From IMG/VR virus record IMGVR_UViG_3300025869_000031, positions 1 to 45,285 of that record: a stretch of DNA of 45,285 nt. One strand, 5' to 3'. A program made the position numbers and the translations under genes. Position 1 is the stretch's first letter, and every line of letters starts with the position of its first letter. This DNA is from a virus. The notes under the pieces were generated by a model. It worked only from the letters and a program-made list of their open reading frames with translations, was not told where the DNA came from and ran no database searches. Positions 14,755 to 23,546 of the stretch are shown in pieces.

Positions 14755-15060
14755 ATGTTAATAATTAGTTCTAAATTGACAGCTCCACCAAGTGAAGTAA
14801 CTCTCTTTAGAGATATTACACTATACTCCAGCGTTTTTCTCCAAAAAAAAGTATTATTAGAGTGTAAAAAATGCGAAATAGATTTTTACTACAAATGGCT
14901 AAGAAATAAATGCGCATTTGATTTTATAGAAGATATAGTTGAACCTAAGACAGAAATAGGATTAACTATAAGAAGGAGCAAGGCTAATATTTCAATCGAT
15001 AGAATTTGTTACGGAAATTTCTCTGAAATCATAAACAGGCTCGAGTCTTATAAAATTTAA
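14755..15060 (+). CDS. Hypothetical plus-strand protein
   Basis: The ATG at 14755 gives 101 residues (MLIISSKLTAPPSEVTLFRD). It contains a CKKCEIDFYYKW pair of cysteines and an acidic DFIEDIVEPKTE segment. It is transcribed away from the fibre genes and its last 69 nt overlap the convergent gene ending at 14992. Composition looks coding. Function and regulation are unclear, because a TAATAT box sits 7 nt upstream without a good -35. Confidence 0.5.
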   Translation: MLIISSKLTAPPSEVTLFRDITLYSSVFLQKKVLLECKKCEIDFYYKWLRNKCAFDFIEDIVEPKTEIGLTIRRSKANISIDRICYGNFSEIINRLESYKI

Positions 15061-15477
15061 AAAAAGTTTAATAAAATTTTCTTCTGATTCTAAAAAATTC
15101 ATCACCACAGAGTTATTTAAGTTTTTGAAATCCATTTCTTTTTTAGGATCTAATACAGATCTAGAAATATCGTTATTTATTAAATTAACTTTTTCGGGGT
15201 AAAAAAAAGACAATATACTTTTTAAACTTTGCTTACTGGGGGAGACTCCATCTGTAGGGATTATATATTTACTATAAGGATAATTGTCGCAAAGATTTGA
15301 AACAGAATGCTCTAGGCTGGAGCCAAAAAAGACATCATATTTGAAATTTTTAAATAAAATTGGGCAATCTTTTTCTATTTTACCAACCTTACACAAGGAG
15401 CAGCCTGCGGAAGAGAAGAAAGAGCTTATTGCGGGGCTTATTTTGTTAGATAAAATAAAGATTTTATTTTGGTTCAT
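14992..15477 (-). CDS. Hypothetical protein at the end of the long replication operon
   Basis: The 161-residue protein starts at an ATG overlapping the upstream stop (ATGA). It has four Cys in the first 65 residues (AGCSLCKVGKIEKDC, then LCDNYPYSKY) and a mixed alpha/beta pattern (KYDVFFGSSLEHSVSNL, KYIIPTDGVSPSKQSL). That could be a nucleotide- or sugar-binding fold, but I do not recognise it. It is the last gene of the operon running from 28456. Confidence 0.55.
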   Translation of the reverse strand: MNQNKIFILSNKISPAISSFFSSAGCSLCKVGKIEKDCPILFKNFKYDVFFGSSLEHSVSNLCDNYPYSKYIIPTDGVSPSKQSLKSILSFFYPEKVNLINNDISRSVLDPKKEMDFKNLNNSVVMNFLESEENFIKLFLNFIRLEPVYDFREISVTNSID

Positions 15478-16010
15478 CTAAATTCTTTTCTTAATAATCT
15501 CCAGCGATCAGAATCTATTGGTTTCGTTTCATCGTTTATTGCATAAATCATATCTATAATTTCCTCGATGTTATTATAAATGTATTTATGAGGCAACATT
15601 CCCATCATCCATAGTGGAGTTTTTGACTTACCGCCTTCCATACTAATAAACACAGGCTTTTTTTCCCTGACAGCGGTCACAATTTCTTCTGCTGACCCCC
15701 AGCTCGCAACCTCTGGAACAAGATGAGCAATGATGAAGTCACTTCTATCCACTAAATTTAGATCATAAGCCCTTACTGTCTTCATTTTTTCTGAAATTCT
15801 GTCATATTGCTTCGTTTTCATCCAAGTTTCCATTTCCTGTCTGGACGCTTCGTCCTCTTCGACATCCTTGACGAATGGTTTTTTATAGGGATCAAAACAT
15901 GTTATTTTTAATGGAGACAATTTTTCAGTAACTTCCTCCCTCCAATTCCTGCCACTAAGATATTGCATGTGACCGACCATGTAGCATTTTGTTTTTTCTA
16001 AGACGCTCAT
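15474..16010 (-). CDS. Nucleoside 2-deoxyribosyltransferase-like protein
   Basis: The 178-residue protein shows the Rossmann-like plan of the nucleoside deoxyribosyltransferase/DUF4406 group. It has a strand with CYMVGHMQY (9-17), then TCFDPY (37-42), then AYDLNLVDRSDFIIAHL (81-97, the conserved D..SD pattern) and PEVASWGSAEEI (99-110). Glu 108 or 109 is in the position of the catalytic nucleophile. VREKKPVFI follows, as in the family. It would move deoxyribose between bases or hydrolyse deoxynucleosides, in nucleotide salvage. The TAATG start overlaps the upstream gene and its stop overlaps the next start. Confidence 0.72.
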   Translation of the reverse strand: MSVLEKTKCYMVGHMQYLSGRNWREEVTEKLSPLKITCFDPYKKPFVKDVEEDEASRQEMETWMKTKQYDRISEKMKTVRAYDLNLVDRSDFIIAHLVPEVASWGSAEEIVTAVREKKPVFISMEGGKSKTPLWMMGMLPHKYIYNNIEEIIDMIYAINDETKPIDSDRWRLLRKEFR

Positions 16011-16879
16011 TACAATGACTTTACAAGCTTTATTAATACCCTAGCCTCCTTGGCTGGAATATCGCAATAATCAGACCAAGCCGAGGGCATGTTATTTTCA
16101 TCTGGTTTGTATAAACCGTGTTTGTACCAAATTCTCACTTGATTAAGGAAAGAGTCGAAAGAATTTATATCACTTTGCTCTGCATGTTGTTTTAATATTG
16201 AATCTGGACCAAGTGACGCTTTTGCCATTTGCTTTATTTGATTCGATCCGCTCGATTTGTCTATTTCATCATCTCCAACTATATGAATATTTAAAAAATT
16301 TCTCACACATCGCACGAAAGCTCTATTACAAGCTATAGTTTCCAAGAACTTTGTCGCAAAACTGCTGGTATTGTTTAAAGTAGCATTAGCCATGTCTTCG
16401 AAGTGAATAGGCTCATCGCTTGTCTCAAAGTTCGGTATGAAACTAATAGAACAAGATACCGCAACATGATCAGGATCACACTTGACGACATTATAAGATA
16501 CATCCGAGAAACCCCTGAGTTTCGCTAGCTCTTTTATTCCTGCGAGTTTTATTAAAAGTTGGTGGTCTTTTAACCCGTCAATACTTCTGGGGACATCTTT
16601 CTTCCTTAAATCGAACCAAGATTTATTTGGGAATAAGTATTCATCTTTAACCATCTGTCTCCAATCTACGGAGCCGTCTTCGTTAAATTGATAATTAACA
16701 TTCTCCAGAAGTCCATTTTCATCCCTAGAGTAATTCAGTTTTTTACGAGAAGGTTTGTTGTTCATATTGTTGTTAATTTTTATCACAGCTCTCCTCATCT
16801 CTTCTTCAACTTCAGACACTACCGAGATAGGGGTCGATTTATTTAAATTTTTACTTCCTTTTGGTCTTCCTCTAGGCAT
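16010..16879 (-). CDS. Probable phage single-strand annealing (Rad52/ERF-like) protein
   Basis: The 289-residue protein begins with an AT-hook-like MPRGRPKGSKNL. Its core (about 110-200) has the pattern LIKLAGIKELAKLRGFSDVS, CSISFIPNFET, NTSSFATKFLETIACNRAFV and RNFLNIHIVGDDEID. This resembles the ET-A-x-RA-x-R region of Rad52/ERF-type annealing proteins and is a recurring uncharacterised protein of large phages as I remember it. It sits in an operon with SSB, polymerase and exonuclease, and RecA is elsewhere in the window, so a recombination role is likely. The functional call is inference and should be tested by structure. Confidence 0.5.
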   Translation of the reverse strand: MPRGRPKGSKNLNKSTPISVVSEVEEEMRRAVIKINNNMNNKPSRKKLNYSRDENGLLENVNYQFNEDGSVDWRQMVKDEYLFPNKSWFDLRKKDVPRSIDGLKDHQLLIKLAGIKELAKLRGFSDVSYNVVKCDPDHVAVSCSISFIPNFETSDEPIHFEDMANATLNNTSSFATKFLETIACNRAFVRCVRNFLNIHIVGDDEIDKSSGSNQIKQMAKASLGPDSILKQHAEQSDINSFDSFLNQVRIWYKHGLYKPDENNMPSAWSDYCDIPAKEARVLIKLVKSL

Positions 16880-16880
16880 A

Positions 16881-18044
16881 TTAAGAATCCTTTCTATATA
16901 TTACATAATGTTCCAAGTCGCACCAAAAATCAGAAGTGTCTATCACTTTCTGATTCTTGTCTCCCATTGGCTCGTCTAAAACCCAGTGAGCTTTAGTCGA
17001 ATACTTTTTCCCATTAGAAATTATTATTTTTGAAGATTTCATAAAAAGATTATCGCACGTTTCAACCTCTTTGTCAAGATCTTTTTTTATCTTTTCTTCA
17101 AATAAGGAAACTCTATAATCAATGAATCTCAATCTAACTTCTGTCAGTAATTTATTATCCCTGACGAATAATTCAAAAGATATCTTGTATTTTTTTAAAA
17201 TTTTTAAAAAATTTAATATTTCTGCGACCTCCGAGTCTTTTAGAGATTTTATTTCTAAAGATATTTTCTCTATACCTTTTCTTGAGGCTGAAATAAATCC
17301 TTCTTCAAAAACCCTGTCCGTGATAATTCCCGTTCTTCTACCCAGCGTGAACGCATGGATTTTGTCTAAATCAAAATGGAGATCAGCTCTTAAGTTCACT
17401 AAAGAGTTTGCTAAAAAAGAACTTTCGGGAAAAAAATCTGGAATTATTTCTATTGTTTTTATCGGATAGTTTTTTCCCATAAAAAATTGAGAAAAATTCA
17501 AATCTAGATCTAGATTTAACTCTTTTAATATTTTTCGAGCTATCGTTACTGGAGCTATTTCGTTAATAGTCTTCTTGTTTTCGTTAGGGTTTAGGGAAAA
17601 CGATTTTCTTTGAGGAGTTACTATGTTGATGAAATTAGACTTTACTAAATTCTCTGGGTTTTCGTGAGAGATCAATGAGATGCAGGGGGTTTTATTTAAG
17701 TCGCATAAGGACGACCTGAAATCAAAAGAATTTAAATGAAGTAAAGAATTTCTAATTACGTAAGACTCTTGATTGAAATCAAGCATCCCTCGTAAGTTGA
17801 AAACACCATCTATTTGAGGGGTTTTTGACCCACCCATTTGAATAATTTTTATGCCTTCTTTATTTAATTCATTAGAAATTAAATCGAGAACCTCTTGCCA
17901 GTAATCATAAGCTTTACTCTTTTCGGCTGTTTCTAGATTTAAAGATATGTATTTATTGTGAACAATGGGAAAAAAAGACTCATCTACGAGAGGTTCGTTT
18001 ATTTTTAGCCCAGAATGAGATGCGAAAGTTTCAAGTTTGTTCAT
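16881..18044 (-). CDS. Glycosyltransferase family 9-like C-terminal domain
   Basis: ATG 18044 (MNKLETFASHSGL) overlaps the upstream stop by 14 nt. The longer frame starts with TTG. Residues about 30-130 look like the nucleotide-sugar-binding half of a heptosyltransferase-type GT9 protein: YWQEVLDLI, then GIKIIQMGGSKTPQIDG, then LRGMLDFNQESYVIRNSLLHL, then KTPCISLISHENPEN. The N-terminal half of such an enzyme appears to be the end of the preceding 640-residue protein. The C-terminal 200 residues (ending VIDTSDFWCDLEHYVI) have no match I know. It acts presumably on virion or host glycans. Confidence 0.6.
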   Translation of the reverse strand: MNKLETFASHSGLKINEPLVDESFFPIVHNKYISLNLETAEKSKAYDYWQEVLDLISNELNKEGIKIIQMGGSKTPQIDGVFNLRGMLDFNQESYVIRNSLLHLNSFDFRSSLCDLNKTPCISLISHENPENLVKSNFINIVTPQRKSFSLNPNENKKTINEIAPVTIARKILKELNLDLDLNFSQFFMGKNYPIKTIEIIPDFFPESSFLANSLVNLRADLHFDLDKIHAFTLGRRTGIITDRVFEEGFISASRKGIEKISLEIKSLKDSEVAEILNFLKILKKYKISFELFVRDNKLLTEVRLRFIDYRVSLFEEKIKKDLDKEVETCDNLFMKSSKIIISNGKKYSTKAHWVLDEPMGDKNQKVIDTSDFWCDLEHYVIYRKDS

Positions 18045-19953
18045 ATAATTCAAAAGTTTTATTTTTAATTCCTCTATAATTAATGTATTTATCAGTTAAA
18101 ATATTTAAATTACAATAATAATCAAAATAAGCAGGTTGACCATCTATATTTGAAGTCATAAGTATTTCATTTTCCATCTCCTTTGAATATGGAAGAACTT
18201 TATATAAAAAAGGATTACTGCAAACTATAGAATGATAACTTTCCTTACAAGCGAAGAATAAATCATAATTAGGATATAAGACATTAAAAGATTTAAACAA
18301 TCTCAAGGAATACAATACATCTTCTTCTGACCCACTACAAACAATTAAAGCTTTTTTATTTCCATCGTTTTTTATAACTTTTGAAAAATCAACAACTGAT
18401 GTTTTCTCATTTTTTATAGATTCGTTTTCCGATATAGCAACTTGTTTGAAATGATTTAATACGGACTCCCTAGTCGCCCCTTGATTTAAAGAACTGGACC
18501 AATGCAAGACTCCCTTGTCGGTTTTAGGTAGATCTGATTTTAATATGTTTTTATATATATCTAATAGCCAATCAATATCGCTAGCTATTTCTGGAGGAGA
18601 ATAATTAGGATCCCTTAGCTCCTTTTCGAATTTAAAATCGTAATCGTGGTCAGGCAAGCTGTCAATTATGCCTTCGAGTTTTTTTCCCACGACTCCAATT
18701 GAATAATTATTCAACACATAATCTCTCGCTTTTTTTCCTAATTGAGATTTTTCGATTTCATCCATCTTGAAAACCTTTTCTAAATTAGAACTTATGCTTT
18801 CTGGACATGTACTAGCTTTAATGAACTGGGTTCCTGGCTCTCTATATTCATTCCAGTCGAGGGCGAGTCCGCCCGATTCTTTACTGCAAGAATCAGTTCC
18901 ACAAGAGTAATTTGTGCATAAAGTTATTAATTCACAAAGCTTCGCTTCCTGCAAGGGTATTTCCTGACCTCCACTAGTAAAAGGGTGACAGTAAACATCC
19001 ATTAAATTATATATATTATTTAAGTCGTCTTCGGATATCCCTGAGGATATAGAAATTGTATTCATTGAACCTTTACTTCCGCACGAGCGACAATCTTGGT
19101 TGGCTCCTGAAAAAGGCCTAATCTCGAAAGAGGAGCATTTTTTGCAAAAATAAGTGCAGAGTATATCGGCGGGATCTATCTCTTTTTCCTTTATTAACCT
19201 AGGTATGTCCCAACCCTCTGAGAAATTAGTGTGTAAAAATAGTTTTGCATTTGAGTTCGGATTATTTTTTTTAAATTTTTTAAAACCTTCAAGCAAGTTC
19301 GGGACGCTTTTTCGGAGTTGATTTCTGAATACAAAACCTATAATAAAAGAATCAATAGGAATATTGAAAAAGTTCCTCATGAATTCTTTTTCCTCAAAGC
19401 TTTTTTTGTAAAAAAAGGAATCATCGACACTTCCATGAAGAGTTTTTACATCTTTGCACCCTAATTGATTAAGCTCTTTTTCAGCAAAAGAAGACCAAAC
19501 GTAATAATTTTTTGATTTAACCGCAGCATCGATAGCCTCTGGTAATATGGGTAAACTGTCTATAGTAGTCCAGATGATCGAATTAATCTTCTTCCACCAA
19601 GTTTTCTTTGTGTATCCACCTAGGCCCCAAATATCTTCAACCCCTATATATACATCTGGCTTTTCTTCTTTTATGATCTCGTCAATTCTTAAAGCTCCAT
19701 AGGCCGCAGACCTCTGTACTCCTGGATCGCTATTCATTCTGTTTATAGAATTTTGATCGTTCGGGAGACCTCCGACAGCTTTCCAGGGGAGGGTCTTTAG
19801 GTCTGGGTGATCCTTAGTGACTCCATTCGCTAATTCAATTATCTCATATTTACCTGTGGATGCTAAATATTTTAATATGTTTTTTGCGTTTTTTCCAAAC
19901 CCACTGAATAATCTGGAATGATTACTGTGGTATAAAATCTTTTTTTTTGACAT
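18031..19953 (-). CDS. Multidomain glycosyltransferase: GT4 with zinc-ribbon insert and GT9-like tail
   Basis: The 640-residue protein starts KKILYHSNHSRLFSGFGKNA (3-22, trimmed), a GT4/GT-B start with the SGFG substrate loop. The C-terminal GT4 lobe has GFVFRNQLRKSVPNLLEGF and the donor-site block VYCHPFTSGGQEIPLQEA with the E-x7-E-like glutamates. A four-Cys insertion (about 267-295: CTYFCKKCSS, then CRSCGSKG) lies inside the lobe and looks like a zinc ribbon. After about 430 come a helical linker and a segment KKALIVCSGSEEDVLYSLRL (about 550 on) resembling the N-terminal half of GT9 enzymes, continued in the next gene. Substrates unknown. Confidence 0.72.
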   Translation of the reverse strand: MSKKKILYHSNHSRLFSGFGKNAKNILKYLASTGKYEIIELANGVTKDHPDLKTLPWKAVGGLPNDQNSINRMNSDPGVQRSAAYGALRIDEIIKEEKPDVYIGVEDIWGLGGYTKKTWWKKINSIIWTTIDSLPILPEAIDAAVKSKNYYVWSSFAEKELNQLGCKDVKTLHGSVDDSFFYKKSFEEKEFMRNFFNIPIDSFIIGFVFRNQLRKSVPNLLEGFKKFKKNNPNSNAKLFLHTNFSEGWDIPRLIKEKEIDPADILCTYFCKKCSSFEIRPFSGANQDCRSCGSKGSMNTISISSGISEDDLNNIYNLMDVYCHPFTSGGQEIPLQEAKLCELITLCTNYSCGTDSCSKESGGLALDWNEYREPGTQFIKASTCPESISSNLEKVFKMDEIEKSQLGKKARDYVLNNYSIGVVGKKLEGIIDSLPDHDYDFKFEKELRDPNYSPPEIASDIDWLLDIYKNILKSDLPKTDKGVLHWSSSLNQGATRESVLNHFKQVAISENESIKNEKTSVVDFSKVIKNDGNKKALIVCSGSEEDVLYSLRLFKSFNVLYPNYDLFFACKESYHSIVCSNPFLYKVLPYSKEMENEILMTSNIDGQPAYFDYYCNLNILTDKYINYRGIKNKTFELYEQT

Positions 19954-19959
19954 CTTTAA

Positions 19960-20568
19960 TTAAAAAGGTACGTCTTCCATGTCGTCTTCATCTTCCCCTG
20001 TATCTTCTGCCGCAGGAGGTGCAGATTTTGGCGAGCTCTTTGAGGAGTAAGAATTATGTTTATTTATCTTGAATTTTAAACTCTCGTTTATAAATATCGA
20101 CAATAAGGTGGATAGAACTTCTATTTCTCCAGGTTCTACGGCTATTTTAAACGAATTGCCTTTACCTTTTGAGATAGTTATTCCAAAAGCTGGAACTATA
20201 ATTTTCTCGTCTTTAAACGACTTCGTCGAAGGGTCGTATTTAGAAATCTTAGAAGGTTTATCCCATGGCGAGAGCTTTATAGTGGTACTGGAGCCTTCGT
20301 AAGAATGAAACGTGGTGAAGTCTCTCCTGTCTCTAAAAGCGCTGATTATTTCTCCGCACTCCAGTTCGTTTATCTTTACATTCACCGTTTTTTCTGGATT
20401 TTTGGCATTACCTCCAAAAGTTCCTATTTTCTTACCCTCGTCCCATGAGAACTGAGATATAGCGCTTATATAAAGAGATGGAGGATTTCCATTGCTACCC
20501 TTACTTAATGCAAAAGTGAATGCAGCTCCCGCGTTTTTACTATTTGGTTTGTATATTTGTATTGACAT
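19960..20568 (-). CDS. Single-stranded DNA-binding protein (divergent, acidic tail)
   Basis: The 202-residue protein has a beta-rich body (IQIYKPNSKNAGAAFTFALS, LYISAISQFSWDEGKKIGTF) and a Ser/Pro/Ala linker. It ends in the acidic tail DTGEDEDDMEDVPF, equivalent to the DFDDDIPF tip with which bacterial SSB recruits partners. The body is not a plain SSB OB-fold sequence and may belong to a phage-specific or Whirly/PC4-like class. It sits between the ClpC-like/DnaE genes and recombination genes in the replication operon. The acidic Pro-Phe tip is the strongest evidence for the call. Confidence 0.72.
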   Translation of the reverse strand: MSIQIYKPNSKNAGAAFTFALSKGSNGNPPSLYISAISQFSWDEGKKIGTFGGNAKNPEKTVNVKINELECGEIISAFRDRRDFTTFHSYEGSSTTIKLSPWDKPSKISKYDPSTKSFKDEKIIVPAFGITISKGKGNSFKIAVEPGEIEVLSTLLSIFINESLKFKINKHNSYSSKSSPKSAPPAAEDTGEDEDDMEDVPF

Positions 20569-21100
20569 TTTCTTTTATGTATTCTTGTAGATAATTACTA
20601 TCTGTTATTAAATGAGTATATTTTTTTATTAAAGCGCTTTTCGTGCAACTTGGGCATCTAGCTCCGCCTGACCCTTCGACCTCTTTCTCGTATATAGACC
20701 TCAACTCGTCGCATCCTTCAAAAGAACACGGCTCTTGGCTGAAAAAATTATCTATCTCACTTGAATGACTGTCTTCGTTGATGAAATTATTAAAAATAGA
20801 TTCGCCTTTTAGGTTTTGTACATCTATGAAGGATTTTAAAGAATCAACATCGTCAAAAACATATTCTACGATATCAGAGTATTCCTGTTTGGGTATATAT
20901 GCCACGTCTTGAATGTTATTATTTAAGTCCCAAGCTAAACCATAGGTAAAGTCTTTGTTTTGTTTTATCTCGCTGGAATTAATGAATTCAGCCAATTCGC
21001 TAGCATCATTAAATGATTTATATATAATCTTCTCAGAGTTTTCTTCTTTGTAGATTTGTTCTATTTCTCCATTTGAGAGAACTAATTTTATTTTCTCCAT
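20540..21100 (-). CDS. Zinc-finger-like acidic protein
   Basis: The 186-residue protein is acidic with a four-Cys cluster in the C-terminal third (CSFEGC at about 128-133, RCPSC at about 151-156), a likely zinc site. The N-terminal part has beta-like segments (IKLVLSNGEIEQIYKEEN). Its end overlaps the SSB gene start by 29 nt, so the two are tightly coupled and might interact. No known family recognised. Confidence 0.6.
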   Translation of the reverse strand: MEKIKLVLSNGEIEQIYKEENSEKIIYKSFNDASELAEFINSSEIKQNKDFTYGLAWDLNNNIQDVAYIPKQEYSDIVEYVFDDVDSLKSFIDVQNLKGESIFNNFINEDSHSSEIDNFFSQEPCSFEGCDELRSIYEKEVEGSGGARCPSCTKSALIKKYTHLITDSNYLQEYIKENVNTNIQTK

Positions 21101-21121
21101 ATTTATTAATACAAAATAAAA

Positions 21122-23530
21122 TCAAAAAATCAAGCTGTTTTTATTTATATTGATGTTTTTTCCCTGTCCTTTTATTATAAATTCAGAGACTTGGTTTTCA
21201 ATATTTTTTTGTATTAATTTTTCAACTGGTCTTGCTCCAGAATTCAAAGATAAAACTTTAGAAACTAGCTCTTCTATGGCATCTTCGGCAATATCTAAAT
21301 TTATATTTTTTGATTTTAGCTTATTTGCTAATTTTTCAATTTGATTGTTGACTATTTTCCTTATTTCAACCCTTGTGAAGTTGTTAAATATCACAATATC
21401 ATCAATCCTGTTGACGAATTCTGGGCTGAATTGTTTTTTCGAAAGCTCGATTATTTTATCTTCATGCGATTCTGAAGTGGGAGAAAATCCTATAGAGGGA
21501 GTTTTATCTAGAATCTCAGCCCCTAAGTTGCCAGTCATGATTATGATTGAATTTTTAAAATCACTGACTCTCCCAAACCCATCCGTAACTCTACCTTCCT
21601 CCAATATTTGAAGTAGAACATTTATAACTTCAGGATGAGCCTTTTCTATTTCATCGAACAAGACCACACTATAAGGAGATTGTTTTATTCTGTCTGTCAG
21701 CTGACCTCCGTCTTCGTAGCCTACATATCCTGGCGCTGCACCTATTAACCTAGATACATTTATTTTTTCGGAAAATTCAGACATATCTAAGGCTATCAAA
21801 TTGGATTTGTCTCCAAAATATTCTTCAGCCAAAGCCTTTGCTAGGAGTGTTTTTCCTACTCCGCTTTTGCCCAAGAAAAGGAAAGACCCTATTGGTCTCA
21901 CGTGCTCTCTTAGGCCGCTTTCAGCTCTCATTAAGCAATTGTGGATTGAATCTACAGCTCCCTGTTGGTGTAAAACTTTTTTATTTAATTTTTTGTTTAA
22001 ATTTAAGACCACTTCTGCATTTTGCCTAGATAGCCTTTCGGAAGGAATACCCGTCTTTGAAGACATTATTTCATAAATATCATCACAGGTTACATAGAAA
22101 TTTTTCTGTTTATATTCTTTCATCCAATTAGAAAGAATATCTTTGTATTTTTCTATTAACTTTTCTTGCCGCTTCTTTAAGGAATGCGCTTTTTTGGGAT
22201 TATCGTCTTCCTTTTTCATTAACTCTTCTATTTGAAGTTCTATTCTTTTTGCTGAGTTGGGTTTGTGGAAATTTTTCATTTTAACCCTAGAGCCCGCTTG
22301 ATCTATAATGTCTATAGCTTTATCAGGGAAGTGCCTATCGTTTATATATCTATCAGAAAGTTCTATAGCTAAATTTACTGCGTTTTTCCTATATTTTACA
22401 TGGTGAAAATCTTCATATTTATTTAAAATCCCCTGTATTATTTTAGACGTCTCTTTTTTACTCGGCTCTTTTACTTTTATTTCTTGAAATCTTCTTTGGA
22501 GTGCGGAATCTTTTTCTATAGATTTTGAATATTCTTTACTTGTAGTTGCCCCTATGCATTTTATAAAGCCTTTTGATAATGCTGGTTTTAGTATGTTAGC
22601 CGCATCCATACTACCTTCCGCCGACCCAGCTCCTATTAAGGTATGTATCTCATCTATAAATAAGATGATTTTTTCATTATTAGAGGCTTCATCTATTAAG
22701 GATTTTAACCTTTCTTCGAATTGACCTCTATATTTTGTTCCAGCTATCATTCCTGCAAGATCTATCTCGTAAATTATTTTATCTAATAAGAAATTAGTAA
22801 CATCTCCGCTAACTATTTTTTGAGCAAGCCCCTCAATTAATGTTGTTTTCCCTGTTCCTGGAGGGCCAGTGAGTATCGGATTGTTCTTATTTCTTCTGCA
22901 CAAAATTTCAGATAACTCGTTTATTTCGAGATCTTTTGAAATAATGTTGTCAAATTTCCCAGAAATAGCTAATTCATTATAATTAATAGCATAAGAGTTG
23001 AAGAACTCTGAGTCAGCCGATCTTTTTTCGACATCTTTTCTTTTGGGGGATTTTTTTTCCTCCCATTCGCCACTTATGAAGAAGTTTTTTAACTTTTCTC
23101 TGCCTTTTTCTACATCTACATTGAAGTCATTAAGTAAATTTGGCAATGGGGATTTTTCATATACCAATAATATATAAAAAAGGTGCTCTATGCCTACATA
23201 ACCATGCTCTAGTTCGTCGGCAAAAGAAAAAGCTAGTTTGAATACTTTTTTGTAATGAGTATCGTAATCAATATCTTTTTGGTTGAAGTTTGAATCTAAA
23301 GAATGTATTGAGGCGGTTTTTTCAAAATCAAAAACCAAAAGTTTAAAATCTTCCAAAGATACATTAACATCTTGAAAAAAACTAAGTATAGTCGATTGCT
23401 TTGATTCTAAAATAGAAAAAAGCAGGTGTGATAAGTTAATATCATGAGATCCCAAACTTTCAGCTAGATTTTTCGAACTCGATATGGCTTTTTGAACCCT
23501 TGGGGTAAAGTTATATTTTTTCATTCTCAT
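21122..23530 (-). CDS. ClpC/ClpA-type AAA+ unfoldase with ClpP-docking loop
   Basis: The 802-residue Hsp100 protein has an N-terminal Clp repeat domain (about 5-150). Its first AAA+ module has Walker A GPPGTGKT (222-229), Walker B ILFIDEIHTL and Arg finger ALQRRF. A short middle domain (about 420-475) has ClpC rather than ClpB size. The second AAA+ module has Walker A GKSGVGKT (554-561) and Walker B VVLFDEIEKAHP. In the second module TPSIGFSPT (678-686) occupies the place of the IGL/VGF loop that docks ClpP, which ClpB lacks. No clpP lies in the window, so it would work with host ClpP or alone. It shares the genome with a tmRNA, a tagging RNA for this kind of protease. Confidence 0.9.
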   Translation of the reverse strand: MRMKKYNFTPRVQKAISSSKNLAESLGSHDINLSHLLFSILESKQSTILSFFQDVNVSLEDFKLLVFDFEKTASIHSLDSNFNQKDIDYDTHYKKVFKLAFSFADELEHGYVGIEHLFYILLVYEKSPLPNLLNDFNVDVEKGREKLKNFFISGEWEEKKSPKRKDVEKRSADSEFFNSYAINYNELAISGKFDNIISKDLEINELSEILCRRNKNNPILTGPPGTGKTTLIEGLAQKIVSGDVTNFLLDKIIYEIDLAGMIAGTKYRGQFEERLKSLIDEASNNEKIILFIDEIHTLIGAGSAEGSMDAANILKPALSKGFIKCIGATTSKEYSKSIEKDSALQRRFQEIKVKEPSKKETSKIIQGILNKYEDFHHVKYRKNAVNLAIELSDRYINDRHFPDKAIDIIDQAGSRVKMKNFHKPNSAKRIELQIEELMKKEDDNPKKAHSLKKRQEKLIEKYKDILSNWMKEYKQKNFYVTCDDIYEIMSSKTGIPSERLSRQNAEVVLNLNKKLNKKVLHQQGAVDSIHNCLMRAESGLREHVRPIGSFLFLGKSGVGKTLLAKALAEEYFGDKSNLIALDMSEFSEKINVSRLIGAAPGYVGYEDGGQLTDRIKQSPYSVVLFDEIEKAHPEVINVLLQILEEGRVTDGFGRVSDFKNSIIIMTGNLGAEILDKTPSIGFSPTSESHEDKIIELSKKQFSPEFVNRIDDIVIFNNFTRVEIRKIVNNQIEKLANKLKSKNINLDIAEDAIEELVSKVLSLNSGARPVEKLIQKNIENQVSEFIIKGQGKNININKNSLIF

Positions 23531-23546
23531 TTTTAAATTACACCTT

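Noticed and set aside
16890-16950. Shared VIDTSDFW string in the GT9-like protein and fibre-like paralogue B
   Set aside because: Only eight to ten residues match, codon use differs at the DNA level and the surroundings are unrelated. Chance or convergent similarity is likely.
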